Origin: Gelidibacter sp035515035
GTDB lineage: Bacteria > Bacteroidota > Bacteroidia > Flavobacteriales > Flavobacteriaceae
Direction of reading: 5' to 3'
Assembly (NCBI RefSeq): GCF_035515035.1
Contig: NZ_DATJCA010000169.1
Span: 6,480 to 70,479, forward strand
DNA length: 64,000 nucleotides
Under the pieces are notes generated by a model. That model was not told the origin of the DNA. It saw nothing but the letters and a program-made list of their open reading frames with translations, and made no database searches. Every line of letters begins with the position of its first letter. Position 1 is the stretch's first letter. The position numbers and the translations under genes are program-made. Shown here piece after piece: positions 41,538 through 50,082 of the stretch.

Positions 41538-42200
41538 TTATTCTTGACCTTCTGCAGGTGTTTCAGCGCCTTCAGCAGTTGCTTCAGCTCCTTCTGCACC
41601 TTCCGCTCCTTCTTCAAGTTCATCCTCATCTTCACCTTCAAATTCGGCAATACTTGCTCTAGAACGTCTTACTTGACATACGACGGTATTGTCCGGATGT
41701 AAGAATTTATAATCAGGATTTTCCAATTCAGTAATGTATAATTTACTTCCAATTTTTAAAGGTGTAATATCAGCCTCTATAAAATCAGGTAAATTTGCTG
41801 GGATAGCTTTAACTTTAAGCTTACGTTGGTTTCTTTGTAAAACACCACCATTTAATACCCCTTTTGAAGTTCCTATGATATGTACAGGAATTTCCATCAT
41901 AATTTCTTTGTCATCAAATAATTGATAGAAATCGATGTGTAAAATTCTCCCAGATACTGGGTGAAATTGAATGTCTTGCATAATGGCATTATAAGACGTT
42001 CCATTTTCTACGGCAATCACAACTGTATGCGCATTTGGCGTATAAACCAGTTTAGAGAAAGCCAATTCAGGTGCTGAGAAATGCACTGGTTTGTCTCCTC
42101 CGTATAGTACGCAAGGAACCTGACCAGCATTACGTAAGGCTTTTGTTGCTTTTTTGCCCACGCTTTCTCTTTGAGATCCGTTGATTGTAATTGATTTCAT
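41538..42200 (-). CDS. rplY: 50S ribosomal protein L25/general stress protein Ctc
   Basis: The 220-residue CTC form of L25 binds 5S rRNA. The N-terminal L25 domain (residues 1-90) includes MKSITINGSQRESVGKKATK and NAIMQDIQFHPVSGRILHIDFYQL. The CTC beta domain follows (VHIIGTSKGVLNGGVLQRNQ). The tail is acidic, a run of Glu/Gly/Ala repeats (EGAEGAEATAEGAETPAEG) that is disordered and variable between species. It precedes, on the minus strand, a spacer full of tandem repeats. It is downstream of prs in the usual prs-rplY-pth order. Confidence 0.94.
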   Translation of the reverse strand: MKSITINGSQRESVGKKATKALRNAGQVPCVLYGGDKPVHFSAPELAFSKLVYTPNAHTVVIAVENGTSYNAIMQDIQFHPVSGRILHIDFYQLFDDKEIMMEIPVHIIGTSKGVLNGGVLQRNQRKLKVKAIPANLPDFIEADITPLKIGSKLYITELENPDYKFLHPDNTVVCQVRRSRASIAEFEGEDEDELEEGAEGAEGAEATAEGAETPAEGQE

Positions 42201-42263
42201 TTAAAATTTATTTATTAATTATTACTATTATTTAATCTTAATTATTGTGCTTATTGTACAACT

Positions 42264-43205
42264 CTACATTAAAAACTTAGAACTAATGGACTTGTTATAA
42301 TGTACGTTATGCATAACATCAGCAAACAAATCGGCACAACTGAGGACTCTGATTTTGTCGCTTTTTTGTTTTAAAGGAATGGAATCGGTCACGATCAATT
42401 CTTCCAATTTTGAATTCTCCAAACGCTCATAAGCATTTCCTGATAGGATAGGATGTGTACAAATAGCCCTCACACTCAAGGCGCCACGCTCCATCATCAA
42501 ATCTGCCGCTTTAGTCAAGGTTCCAGCGGTATCAACCATGTCATCTACCAACACCACATTTTTACCCGTCACCTCACCAATCAATTCCATATGTGAAATG
42601 ACATTGGCCTTTTCACGTTGCTTGTAACAGATGACCACATCACTTTCCATTGTTTTGGAATAGGCATAAGCTCTTTTGGAACCCCCCATATCAGGTGAAG
42701 CAATAGTCAAGTTGTCAAGATTCAGACTTCTCAAATAAGGTAGAAATACTGTAGATGCAAATAAATGATCAACTGGTTTTTCAAAGAATCCTTGAATTTG
42801 ATCCGCATGCAAATCCATAGTAATAATTCGGGTTGCACCTGCTGCTTCTAGCATTTTTGCTACAAGCTTGGCAGCAATCGGTACTCTTGGTTTATCCTTT
42901 CTATCCTGTCTTGCCCAACCAAAGTATGGTAAAACTGCAGTAATATGTCTTGCTGATGCTCGTTTTGCGGCGTCAATCATCAATAACATTTCCATTAAGT
43001 TCTTAGGACCAGGATGCGTAGATCCGATGATAAAAATTCGAGTCCCTCTTATCGATTCTTCATAAGATGGCTGAAATTCGCCATCACTATAGGTGGACGT
43101 AATAACGTTGCCTAAAGACGCACCAAATTTGGCGGCTATTTTTTCAGCGAGTTCTGTGCTCTGTGAACATGCAAAAATCTTGGCTTCTGGAACATAATCA
43201 GGCAT
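42264..43205 (-). CDS. prs: Ribose-phosphate pyrophosphokinase
   Basis: The enzyme makes PRPP from ribose 5-phosphate and ATP, the precursor of nucleotides, His and Trp. From the ATG at 43205 (MPDYVPEAKIFACSQ) it is 313 residues; a TTG at 43229 would add eight residues and was not chosen. Motifs: GEFQPSYEESIRG, PYFGWARQDRKDKPRVPIAAK (ATP-binding flexible loop), TMDLHADQIQGFF and the PRPP loop VVLVDDMVDTAGT. The order prs-rplY-pth on one strand is a common bacterial cluster. Confidence 0.96.
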   Translation of the reverse strand: MPDYVPEAKIFACSQSTELAEKIAAKFGASLGNVITSTYSDGEFQPSYEESIRGTRIFIIGSTHPGPKNLMEMLLMIDAAKRASARHITAVLPYFGWARQDRKDKPRVPIAAKLVAKMLEAAGATRIITMDLHADQIQGFFEKPVDHLFASTVFLPYLRSLNLDNLTIASPDMGGSKRAYAYSKTMESDVVICYKQREKANVISHMELIGEVTGKNVVLVDDMVDTAGTLTKAADLMMERGALSVRAICTHPILSGNAYERLENSKLEELIVTDSIPLKQKSDKIRVLSCADLFADVMHNVHYNKSISSKFLM

Positions 43206-43256
43206 TGTAAGAGAGTGTTTTATAACCAATTAATCCTCGTTTTCTTTAACAGGCTG

Positions 43257-43264
43257 CAAATTTA
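43257..43264 (-). promoter_or_regulatory. -7 promoter box of prs
   Basis: TAAATTTG on the minus strand matches TAnnTTTG, 51 bases before the ATG at 43205. No clear -33 element. Confidence 0.5.
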
Positions 43265-43308
43265 AGAATTTAATTGGACAGAAAAAGTATAAAAGAAAGA
43301 TATTTTAG

Positions 43309-43338
43309 TTGTTTGTAGAAAAAAATTTTATAATTTTG
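43309..43338 (+). promoter_or_regulatory. Promoter of tRNA-Leu
   Basis: TTG (43309-43311), 19-nt spacer, TAATTTTG (43331-43338), 23 bases before the tRNA 5' end. It is divergent from the prs promoter. Confidence 0.7.
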
Positions 43339-43361
43339 CAGTCCCGATTTAGTACATCCTT

Positions 43362-43443
43362 GCTCAAGTGGTGGAATTGGTAGACACGTTGGATTCAAAA
43401 TCCAATGTCGCGAGACGTGCGGGTTCGATTCCCGCCTTGAGTA
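43362..43443 (+). tRNA. tRNA-Leu (anticodon CAA)
   Basis: The 82-nt class II tRNA has acceptor GCTCAAG/CTTGAGT, discriminator A, and D-arm GTGGAATTGGTAGACAC. The anticodon stem TTGGA/TCCAA has loop TTCAAAA, giving CAA for UUG codons. The variable arm is TGTCGCGAGACG and the T-loop TTCGATT. CCA is not encoded. Confidence 0.95.
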
Positions 43444-43450
43444 CAGAAAG

Positions 43451-43480
43451 AAAAAGCCGAGATATAAATCTCGGCTTTTT
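43451..43480 (+). terminator. Terminator of tRNA-Leu
   Basis: AAAAAGCCGAGAT (43451-43463) pairs perfectly with ATCTCGGCTTTTT (43468-43480), 4-nt loop, then T residues. The structure is symmetric, so it could also end the leftward aconitase gene's transcript. Confidence 0.9.
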
Positions 43481-43532
43481 TATTTCAGATATAACAATTA
43501 GGATTTAAGCATGTCTTATAAAACAATCTTTC

Positions 43533-45503
43533 TTAAGATTTGAGTTTTTCCTTAAACTCATTAATGATACCACCTTTAAGCAGCATATTTATCTGGCGGT
43601 CGCTTAAAGTATGTTTAGTCTCAAATTCAAGGTTTTTACCTGAATCATTACTGACCTTGACTTTAATGGGCTTCCGGTCTATAATATCGTTCCTTAAATT
43701 TTTAAAGCTCACGGTATCTCCCTGCTCGATCTTGTTATAATCTGTGATAGACTTAAACTCAAGAGGCAATATCCCGAAATTTGCAAGGTTTTGCCAAGCA
43801 ATACGAGCATAGGACAAGGCTATTACGGCAACTTGACCCAGATATTTAGGTGCAAGTGCAGCGTGTTCCCTACTAGATCCCTGGGCGTAATTCTCCTTGG
43901 CGATTACAATGTGCCCGCCATATCGGGTTTTTGACTCCATGGCCCTATCATAAAAAGTGTGGTCAATCACCGAAAAGGTGTATTTACTGATTTCTGGAAG
44001 ATTACTTCTAAAGGGCAATACCTCTGCTCCTGCTTTCAAAATCTCATCGGTAGATATATCATCCCCCATTTTTAAAAGAACCGGCACTTCATAATCGTCC
44101 ATCAGTGGATTAATATGAGGCAATGCTTTAATATTGGGACCTTTCTTCAATTCAATTTGAGAACCATCCTCGGGAGGAGCGACCAATAGTTCGGTATTGA
44201 TGATTTCCATTTCTGGATTTTCATATTGGGGATAGCTCATGCCATATAATTTCTCAAGGTCTCTAGGATCAGTAATCTTTCCTGTTAGGGCAGAAGCCGC
44301 GGCCGTTTCAGGACTGCAAAGGTAAACCTGGTCATCTTCCGTCCCCGACCTGCTTGGGAAATTTCTCGGCATCGTCCTTAAGCTGATGGTGTCCGAGGCC
44401 GGAGCCTGGCCCATCCCGATACACCCCATACAACCCGACTGATGGAACCTTGCCCCTGCTTTAATCAAGTTCGCAAAGGCGTGGTTATCGATCATATTTT
44501 GGATAAGTTGTCTGGATGTTGGGTTGATATCAAATGATACTTCGCTATTGACCGATTTGTCTTTTACAATTGCGCCAGCAATCCAAAAATCACGTAGCCC
44601 TGGGTTAGCGGAAGATCCGATGACTACTTGGCCAATAGGTCTTCCTGCAACTTCACTCACAGCAACTACATTTCCAGGACTAGTTGGTTGGGCAATAAGT
44701 GGAACCAACTCGTCCAACTTAATTTCTTCATGTAAATCATATTCACAACCTTCATCGGCCACAAGTTCTATCCAATCTTCTTCCCTGCCTTGAGATTTTA
44801 AAAAGCGTTTGATCTCACCATCGCTGGGGAATACGGTAGTAGTAGCCCCTAATTCGGCACCCATATTGGCAATGACGTGACGGTCCATAGCGCTTAGGTT
44901 TTTTAACCCGTCCCCGTAATATTCCAAGATTTTCCCGACCCCGCCCTTAACACCATGCCTGCGGAGCATCTCCAGAATAACATCCTTAGCACTTACCCAA
45001 TCCGGAAGTTTTCCTGTCAATTTAACGCCCATCACCTTCGGCATCCTAACAAAAAAGAGTTCGCCCGCAATGGCAGCGGCCACATCCAGTCCCCCTGTAC
45101 CAATGGCCAACATCCCCATAGAACCTGCGGCACAACTATGGCTGTCCGCTCCAACCATCGTTTTTCCTGGTTTACCGAAACGTTCCATATGCACCGGGTG
45201 ACTAACCCCATTTCCTGCCCGGCTGTACCATAAACCAAAACGCTGTGAAGCCGACAAAAGGAACGCATGGTCATCCGCATTTTTAAAATCGGTCTGCAGC
45301 AGGTTATGATCTACATATTGAACAGCAATCTCCGTTTTAGCTTTCTTTAGGCCCATCGCCTCCAATTCCAATTGAACTAAGGTGCCCGTTGCATCCTGTA
45401 ATAGAGCTTGATCTATTTTTATGCCTATTTCCGATCCTGGGGTCATGTCTCCAATGATCAAATGCGAGTCTATAAGTTTTTGGGTAACATTATGTTGTTT
45501 CAT
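43533..45503 (-). CDS. Aconitate hydratase family protein (short, Aquifex-type)
   Basis: The 656-residue 4Fe-4S lyase interconverts citrate and isocitrate or a related substrate. Cluster Cys residues lie in MVGADSHSCAAG and in HQSGCMGCIGMGQAP (C-x2-C). The swivel domain has GDDISTDEILKAGAEVLPFRSN and NYAQGSSREHAALAPKYLG. The overall length is shorter than AcnA (about 890) and AcnB (about 860) and matches the TIGR01342-like putative aconitases; homoaconitase or 2-methylcitrate chemistry cannot be excluded. It is monocistronic. Its -7 box is 138 bases upstream, leaving a leader of roughly 130 nt. Confidence 0.85.
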   Translation of the reverse strand: MKQHNVTQKLIDSHLIIGDMTPGSEIGIKIDQALLQDATGTLVQLELEAMGLKKAKTEIAVQYVDHNLLQTDFKNADDHAFLLSASQRFGLWYSRAGNGVSHPVHMERFGKPGKTMVGADSHSCAAGSMGMLAIGTGGLDVAAAIAGELFFVRMPKVMGVKLTGKLPDWVSAKDVILEMLRRHGVKGGVGKILEYYGDGLKNLSAMDRHVIANMGAELGATTTVFPSDGEIKRFLKSQGREEDWIELVADEGCEYDLHEEIKLDELVPLIAQPTSPGNVVAVSEVAGRPIGQVVIGSSANPGLRDFWIAGAIVKDKSVNSEVSFDINPTSRQLIQNMIDNHAFANLIKAGARFHQSGCMGCIGMGQAPASDTISLRTMPRNFPSRSGTEDDQVYLCSPETAAASALTGKITDPRDLEKLYGMSYPQYENPEMEIINTELLVAPPEDGSQIELKKGPNIKALPHINPLMDDYEVPVLLKMGDDISTDEILKAGAEVLPFRSNLPEISKYTFSVIDHTFYDRAMESKTRYGGHIVIAKENYAQGSSREHAALAPKYLGQVAVIALSYARIAWQNLANFGILPLEFKSITDYNKIEQGDTVSFKNLRNDIIDRKPIKVKVSNDSGKNLEFETKHTLSDRQINMLLKGGIINEFKEKLKS

Positions 45504-45640
45504 GATATTATGTGATTTTTAATAGGCAGTAGATAACATGCCATAATTATTTTTTATATCGTGATGAATCCGGCGTTTTAGGAAACAGAATTGCAGGTCA
45601 TGGACTATGGATAAATCCAATCCACAATGTGACTAAGATA

Positions 45641-45648
45641 CAAATTTA
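45641..45648 (-). promoter_or_regulatory. -7 promoter box upstream of the aconitase gene
   Basis: TAAATTTG on the minus strand matches TAnnTTTG and would give a leader of about 130 nt. I see no recognisable riboswitch fold in that leader. Confidence 0.45.
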
Positions 45649-45853
45649 AGGATTGCAAGGCGAGTTAAATATCTAATTGTCCAATAATTAGAGAAATATG
45701 GTTCTGTAAATAGAGGCTTCAACAAACCTGATGGGGCCTTTTTTCTTCTAAATAGTGATGATAGTGTTTTTTGTAAATAAAAAAATTATAGCAACCAATC
45801 TAAGGTCTTTTTCATAATTTCTGTCACCTCCACTCTTTTACAAATTCCTCCAA
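45649..45853. other. AT-rich spacer between the S9 peptidase and aconitase genes
   Basis: No ORF with credible coding sequence, no strong hairpin and no repeat is seen here. It forms, with 45504-45640, a 350-bp interval whose only recognisable element is the -7 box at 45641. Confidence 0.5.
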
Positions 45854-47878
45854 TTATTCATACTTCTTAAACCAAGCCAAAATATGCGCCACCTTACTGA
45901 TCAAATTACTTGGTCTTTGAACGATATTATGATAGGCTTCAGGAATTTCAACTAAAACGGTTTCTATTTTTCTAAGTTTTAAAGCATGATAAAGTTGCTT
46001 TGCCTCACTTGGCGGCGTTCTTAAATCGTTCATTCCTACCATGACCATCGTTGGCGTTTCTATATTGCCCACCAATGAAATTGGCGAAAATTTCCAATAG
46101 GCTTCAAAATTTTCCCAAGGTTGCCCATCATAACGTGAATTAGCATAGCCATAATAATTATCCGCTACCAAGGTTTTACTGATCCAATTGACCACAGGTT
46201 TCACTACTGCTGCAGCTTTAAAGCGATTATTCTTTCCAATCATCCAGGTGGTCATGATACCGCCAGCACTGCCTCCGGTAACGTATAATTTATCATTATC
46301 AACAATGCCCTTTTCAACTAAATAATCCACCCCATCCAAGACATCGTTATAATCTTGACCTGGATAATTATTCTTTAATAAATTCCCGAATTCTTCGCCA
46401 TAACTTGTACTCCCACGCGGATTGGGATAAAAGACCACATACCCCTCAGCAGCAAACAACTGGATTTCAGCGGTAAATCGGTCACCATAATTCAAAATGG
46501 GTCCGCCATGATTCTCAACGATCAATGGATACTTTTTAGAGGCGTCATAAAATGGCGGTTTAACAATCCAACCTTGAATGTTCCTGCCGTCAAAAGTGGA
46601 GGTGTACCACACTTCTTCGGTTTTGCCCAATTCACGAAACGCAAGCACATCGGCATTTAAATTGGTGATTAACCTAGCCGGTTTTTTATTTTGGATGACC
46701 GCTAATTCCGCTGGATATTCTGGTCGCGATTGCGTATAGACCAGGGTGCCATTTTGGGACACGGCATACGACCCTGACGCATACGGTCTTCCAATGGTCG
46801 TTCCACCAACATTATCAGCCAATTTTGTAATTTTTCCCGAGGTGGTAATATGTCCTATTTTGGTATTCCCTTTTTCGTCATACATAAAATACAAGCCTTT
46901 CCCGCTCGAGTCCCACGTAATATCAGAAACGCTGGAATCTAAATTTGAAGAAATAACACGTTTGTTACTGCCATCGCTGTTCATCAAATGCAACAACGTG
47001 TTTTGATGGTCCTCCGCGCGATCTTCATACCCTAAATACGCCACCGTTTTTCCGTCGGGCGATACTTGAGGAGAATGGTCGGGTCCATCTTGAGAGGTTA
47101 ACGCTGTAATTTCTTTGGTAGCAACATTCACCTTATAAACTTCGCTATTTCTAAATCGGTATTCCCAATCTTCAAATCGGTTTGAGGAAAAATAAATCTC
47201 TTTCCCATCCGGAGAAAAGGACAGATTGCCCCGATGGCTATAATTATCACTGGTCAATTGTCTGGCTGTACCTCCTTCGGCAGGAATTACAAAGACATGC
47301 GTAAATCCTGGTTCCATATACCCACTGCCATCGGCTTCATGCTTGAGTCGGTCAGTAATTCGCGCTGGTTCCGCCCATTTAGCACCTTTAGGTTTTTCCG
47401 GTAATTTCGCCACAACTGGCGGTTTTTCTGAAATGAACATGGTAAATGCAATCCATTTTCCATCAGGCGACCAGGTTAACGCACTTGGCGATTTTTCCAA
47501 TTGGGAAATTCTGGCAATTTGACCAGTTTCTGTCCAATACATATATATTTCTGACCCTTCATCCGTCGTACTTGAAAACACAATACGATCCCCATTTGGC
47601 GACCAACTGGCTTGTGATTCGCTGACTTCGCGTGACGTCAATTTGCGATGAGACGTCCCGTCAGCGTTGACAATCCAGAGGTTGCCTTTGGTATTGTCCT
47701 TCATCATATCAAATCCATTTCTTTTATAGACCACTTGCGAGCCGTCAGGAGAAATCTGTGGATCAGTAACCCACTCCAACGCGAAAACATCCATAGGCTG
47801 AAAGGGTAGTTTTTGCGTTTGCGAAACGATAAATTGAATACTAAAAAAACCTAGTAAAAGACTGAGAAATCGGACCAT
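45854..47878 (-). CDS. S9 family serine peptidase (prolyl oligopeptidase/acylaminoacyl peptidase type)
   Basis: The 674-residue secreted peptidase has a signal peptide (MVRFLSLLLGFFSIQFIVSQ). An N-terminal beta-propeller of TolB/PD40 repeats (WVTDPQISPDGSQVVY, ASWSPNGDRIVFSS, LTWSPDGKWIAFT and so on) occupies residues 30-390. The C-terminal alpha/beta hydrolase domain has the nucleophile in TGGSAGG (about residue 540), the acid in VGMNDLRTPP and the catalytic His in EAYHNIVQRPS. It cleaves short peptides in the periplasm. It is a single gene; no terminator or promoter could be defined by eye. Confidence 0.93.
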   Translation of the reverse strand: MVRFLSLLLGFFSIQFIVSQTQKLPFQPMDVFALEWVTDPQISPDGSQVVYKRNGFDMMKDNTKGNLWIVNADGTSHRKLTSREVSESQASWSPNGDRIVFSSTTDEGSEIYMYWTETGQIARISQLEKSPSALTWSPDGKWIAFTMFISEKPPVVAKLPEKPKGAKWAEPARITDRLKHEADGSGYMEPGFTHVFVIPAEGGTARQLTSDNYSHRGNLSFSPDGKEIYFSSNRFEDWEYRFRNSEVYKVNVATKEITALTSQDGPDHSPQVSPDGKTVAYLGYEDRAEDHQNTLLHLMNSDGSNKRVISSNLDSSVSDITWDSSGKGLYFMYDEKGNTKIGHITTSGKITKLADNVGGTTIGRPYASGSYAVSQNGTLVYTQSRPEYPAELAVIQNKKPARLITNLNADVLAFRELGKTEEVWYTSTFDGRNIQGWIVKPPFYDASKKYPLIVENHGGPILNYGDRFTAEIQLFAAEGYVVFYPNPRGSTSYGEEFGNLLKNNYPGQDYNDVLDGVDYLVEKGIVDNDKLYVTGGSAGGIMTTWMIGKNNRFKAAAVVKPVVNWISKTLVADNYYGYANSRYDGQPWENFEAYWKFSPISLVGNIETPTMVMVGMNDLRTPPSEAKQLYHALKLRKIETVLVEIPEAYHNIVQRPSNLISKVAHILAWFKKYE

Positions 47879-47968
47879 AAAAAAGAATTAAATTTTAAAT
47901 GCTCAAGTTACTGATTATTTAAAATTACAGCACTAAGAAAATTTGGAGGAGATATATCAGCAGAAAGA

Positions 47969-48634
47969 CTATGAATTATGCGACACTTCCTGCAAGAACA
48001 AGTTTTTGGCGACATTTTCCGAAACCACCAATTCAATAGCATTGAATTTGATTTTCACCGAATTATCAAAAGGCTCTTTATGGATTATTTGTATTGTGGT
48101 ACCGAGACTGATATGATTCGCATCCAAATACTTTAGAAAATCACTCGAGCTGTCATGCACGCCTACACAAACATATGTCAAACCTTCCTGGGCATCCGAA
48201 AGACTCGTTTTGTCTATCTGTTCAATATTCCCATGTTGATCCGGAATGGGATCGCCGTGCGGATCTACTTTCGGGAAACCCAAAAACTCATCGAGTTTAT
48301 CCGTTAATTTTTCTGATTTGATATGTTCCAGTTGTTCGGCAACGTCATGCACTTCATCCCAAGAAAAATTAAGCTTTTCCAACAAAAAGACTTCCCAAAG
48401 CCTATGTTTTCTCACCACCTTAACGGCATGGGCACGACCAGCCTTAGAAAGCGTAACGCCTTGATACGGAATATAGGAAACCATATTTTTCTCGGCCAAC
48501 TTCTTGATCATATCTGTAACAGAAGATGCCTTGGTTTGCATTTCTTCAGCTAACGCATTTGTCGATACATCATTGGAAGACTGATTTTCTAGATGGTAAA
48601 TAGCTTTAAGGTAATTTTCTTCTGCGAGTGTCAT
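47969..48634 (-). CDS. DtxR/MntR family metal-dependent transcriptional regulator
   Basis: The 221-residue repressor senses Mn or Fe. From the ATG at 48634 (MTLAEENYLKAIYHLEN) it has a winged-helix DNA-binding domain (VSTNALAEEMQTKASSVTDMIKKL). The metal-binding/dimerisation domain includes RKHRLWEVFLLEKLNFSWDEVHDVAEQLEH and FGFPKVDPHGDPIP-type residues. A FeoA/SH3-like C-terminal domain follows. A longer ORF to 48676 overlaps the promoter and was rejected. It is divergent from the metal ABC importer, its probable target. A strong inverted repeat upstream of its own -7 box suggests autoregulation. Confidence 0.92.
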   Translation of the reverse strand: MTLAEENYLKAIYHLENQSSNDVSTNALAEEMQTKASSVTDMIKKLAEKNMVSYIPYQGVTLSKAGRAHAVKVVRKHRLWEVFLLEKLNFSWDEVHDVAEQLEHIKSEKLTDKLDEFLGFPKVDPHGDPIPDQHGNIEQIDKTSLSDAQEGLTYVCVGVHDSSSDFLKYLDANHISLGTTIQIIHKEPFDNSVKIKFNAIELVVSENVAKNLFLQEVSHNS

Positions 48635-48652
48635 ACAAAATAAGATTATCCA

Positions 48653-48660
48653 CAAATATA
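48653..48660 (-). promoter_or_regulatory. -7 promoter box of the DtxR/MntR gene
   Basis: TATATTTG on the minus strand, 18 bases before the ATG at 48634. The operator-like inverted repeat lies just upstream and would cover the -33 region. Confidence 0.65.
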
Positions 48661-48667
48661 AATTTTT

Positions 48668-48700
48668 TTTAGACAAAAAGATTATTTAGTTTTGTCTAAA
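48668..48700. promoter_or_regulatory. Probable DtxR/MntR operator
   Basis: TTTAGACAAAA (48668-48678) and TTTTGTCTAAA (48690-48700) are perfect 11-bp inverted repeats with an 11-nt spacer. The right part alone also contains TTTAG-TTTTGT-CTAAA (48685-48700). It sits eight bases upstream of the -7 box of the regulator gene, where a bound repressor would block RNA polymerase. Confidence 0.6.
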
Positions 48701-48998
48701 CTTTTAATTCGTGTTATAGTTATCTAACTTTGGCTAGCAGCATAAGCCACTATCATTCGGATTGAACCATCCAAAATTTGATTTTAATAGAGTATTTATT
48801 CAGCAACAGGTTGGATTTTATAATTATCACTAAAACTTTGCTCTGTTGTTCACTTAAATAAAATCCTATGAGGCTTGCGTGATCCATTTTAATACCGATG
48901 AATTTACCAACTTCCCACTTAACTTGTCATAAGAAATAGCTAATAATCAGCCATACATCCTCATTTTTTTAGTACTTTCGTAACATATATTTAGACTC
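48701..48998. other. Intergenic region upstream of the metal importer
   Basis: No gene is seen in this interval. A -7-like TACTTTCG (48973-48980), one base off TAnnTTTG, lies 18 bases before the importer start. TTTAG half-sites flank it (48968-48972 and 48989-48993), possibly weak regulator contacts. Confidence 0.4.
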
Positions 48999-49910
48999 AT
49001 GAAAAAAATAGTTTGCGTTTTATTAACTTTAATTTGTTTTTCGGCCTGTAAAGATGCGACGCCAGACAACGGCAACCTCAACATCGTAACTACCACCACC
49101 TTAATCACCGATTTATTGAACAACATTGGCGGTGATAAACTGAATGTTGAAGGGTTGATGGGAAGTGGGGTTGATCCACACTTATATAAAGCAAGTGCCG
49201 GAGATGTTACGAAATTGGCAAATGCCGATTTGATCTTTTATGGCGGATTGCATTTGGAAGGCAAACTCGTTGATGTTTTTGAAAAAATGGAAAGTCAGAA
49301 TATTAAAACCATTGCCGTTTCGGATGCTTTGGATAAAAGCACGTTAATTGGATCAGAATATTTCGCCTCAAATTATGACCCGCATATCTGGTTTGATGTT
49401 CACAATTGGGAACTCATTACCACCTTTGTGGTCCAACAACTTTCTGAAGCCGATCCTGAAAACAAAACACTTTATGAGGAAAACGGCAAAACCTACCTTG
49501 AGAAATTAAAAGTCTTGGATGTAGAGATCAAAGCCATTATAGACACGCTTCCAAAAGAAAAAAGAATTTTGGTTACCGCTCATGACGCCTTTAATTATTT
49601 TGGACAAGCCTACGGATTTGAAGTGGTCGGTTTGCAAGGTCTATCCACGGCTACTGAAGCTGGGGTGCAGGATGTTCAAAATTTGTCTAACTTTATTATC
49701 GATAAAAAAATAAAAGCCATTTTTGTGGAGAGCTCGGTACCAAGGCGCACCATTGAAGCCCTTCAAGCTGCCGTGAACTCAAAAAACCATCACGTCGAAA
49801 TTGGAGGTACCTTATATTCTGACGCTTTAGGAAACGCTGGCACCGTTGAAGGGACTTATATTGGGATGTTTAAATATAATGTAAATACGATTGTGAATGC
49901 GTTGCGATAA
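48999..49910 (+). CDS. Metal ABC transporter substrate-binding lipoprotein (ZnuA/TroA/MntA family)
   Basis: The cluster A-I binding protein captures Zn or Mn in the periplasm. The 303-residue protein has a lipobox (ICFSACK). Metal ligands appear in GSGVDPHLYKAS (His), GLHLEG (His), ASNYDPHIWFDV and the C-terminal EIGGTLYSDALG region (Asp). The His-rich acidic loop typical of Zn-specific ZnuA is absent. That and the neighbouring DtxR/MntR gene favour Mn or Fe. The ATP-binding and permease genes follow on the same strand, spaced by REP-like palindromes. Confidence 0.92.
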   Translation: MKKIVCVLLTLICFSACKDATPDNGNLNIVTTTTLITDLLNNIGGDKLNVEGLMGSGVDPHLYKASAGDVTKLANADLIFYGGLHLEGKLVDVFEKMESQNIKTIAVSDALDKSTLIGSEYFASNYDPHIWFDVHNWELITTFVVQQLSEADPENKTLYEENGKTYLEKLKVLDVEIKAIIDTLPKEKRILVTAHDAFNYFGQAYGFEVVGLQGLSTATEAGVQDVQNLSNFIIDKKIKAIFVESSVPRRTIEALQAAVNSKNHHVEIGGTLYSDALGNAGTVEGTYIGMFKYNVNTIVNALR

Positions 49911-49928
49911 TTCCTGCGAAGGCAGGAA
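49911..49928. repeat. REP-like palindrome TTCCTGC-GAAG-GCAGGAA
   Basis: Perfect 7-bp arms around four bases, directly after the binding-protein stop codon. Related palindromes lie at 50131-50159, 50900-50919 and 51111-51130. It could act as a weak terminator or mRNA stabiliser, but no T-run follows. Apart from it, 49929-50082 shows no feature. Confidence 0.65.
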
Positions 49929-50082
49929 ACCGTTTGGTTCAACATAGTTAATCTGGGGAAAATCAGAACTCATATAATGGAATCTCTACATTAGAAGAAA
50001 TCCAGAATATCCAACTTCAAATTTTGACTTCCAACAGCATGACGAGCAATATTGCTTTAAAACAACACAGAGTTCAAATGAA

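Noticed and set aside
45504..45640. Long aconitase leader as a riboswitch
   Set aside because: No recognisable aptamer core or terminator/antiterminator pair could be seen; only its length is suggestive.
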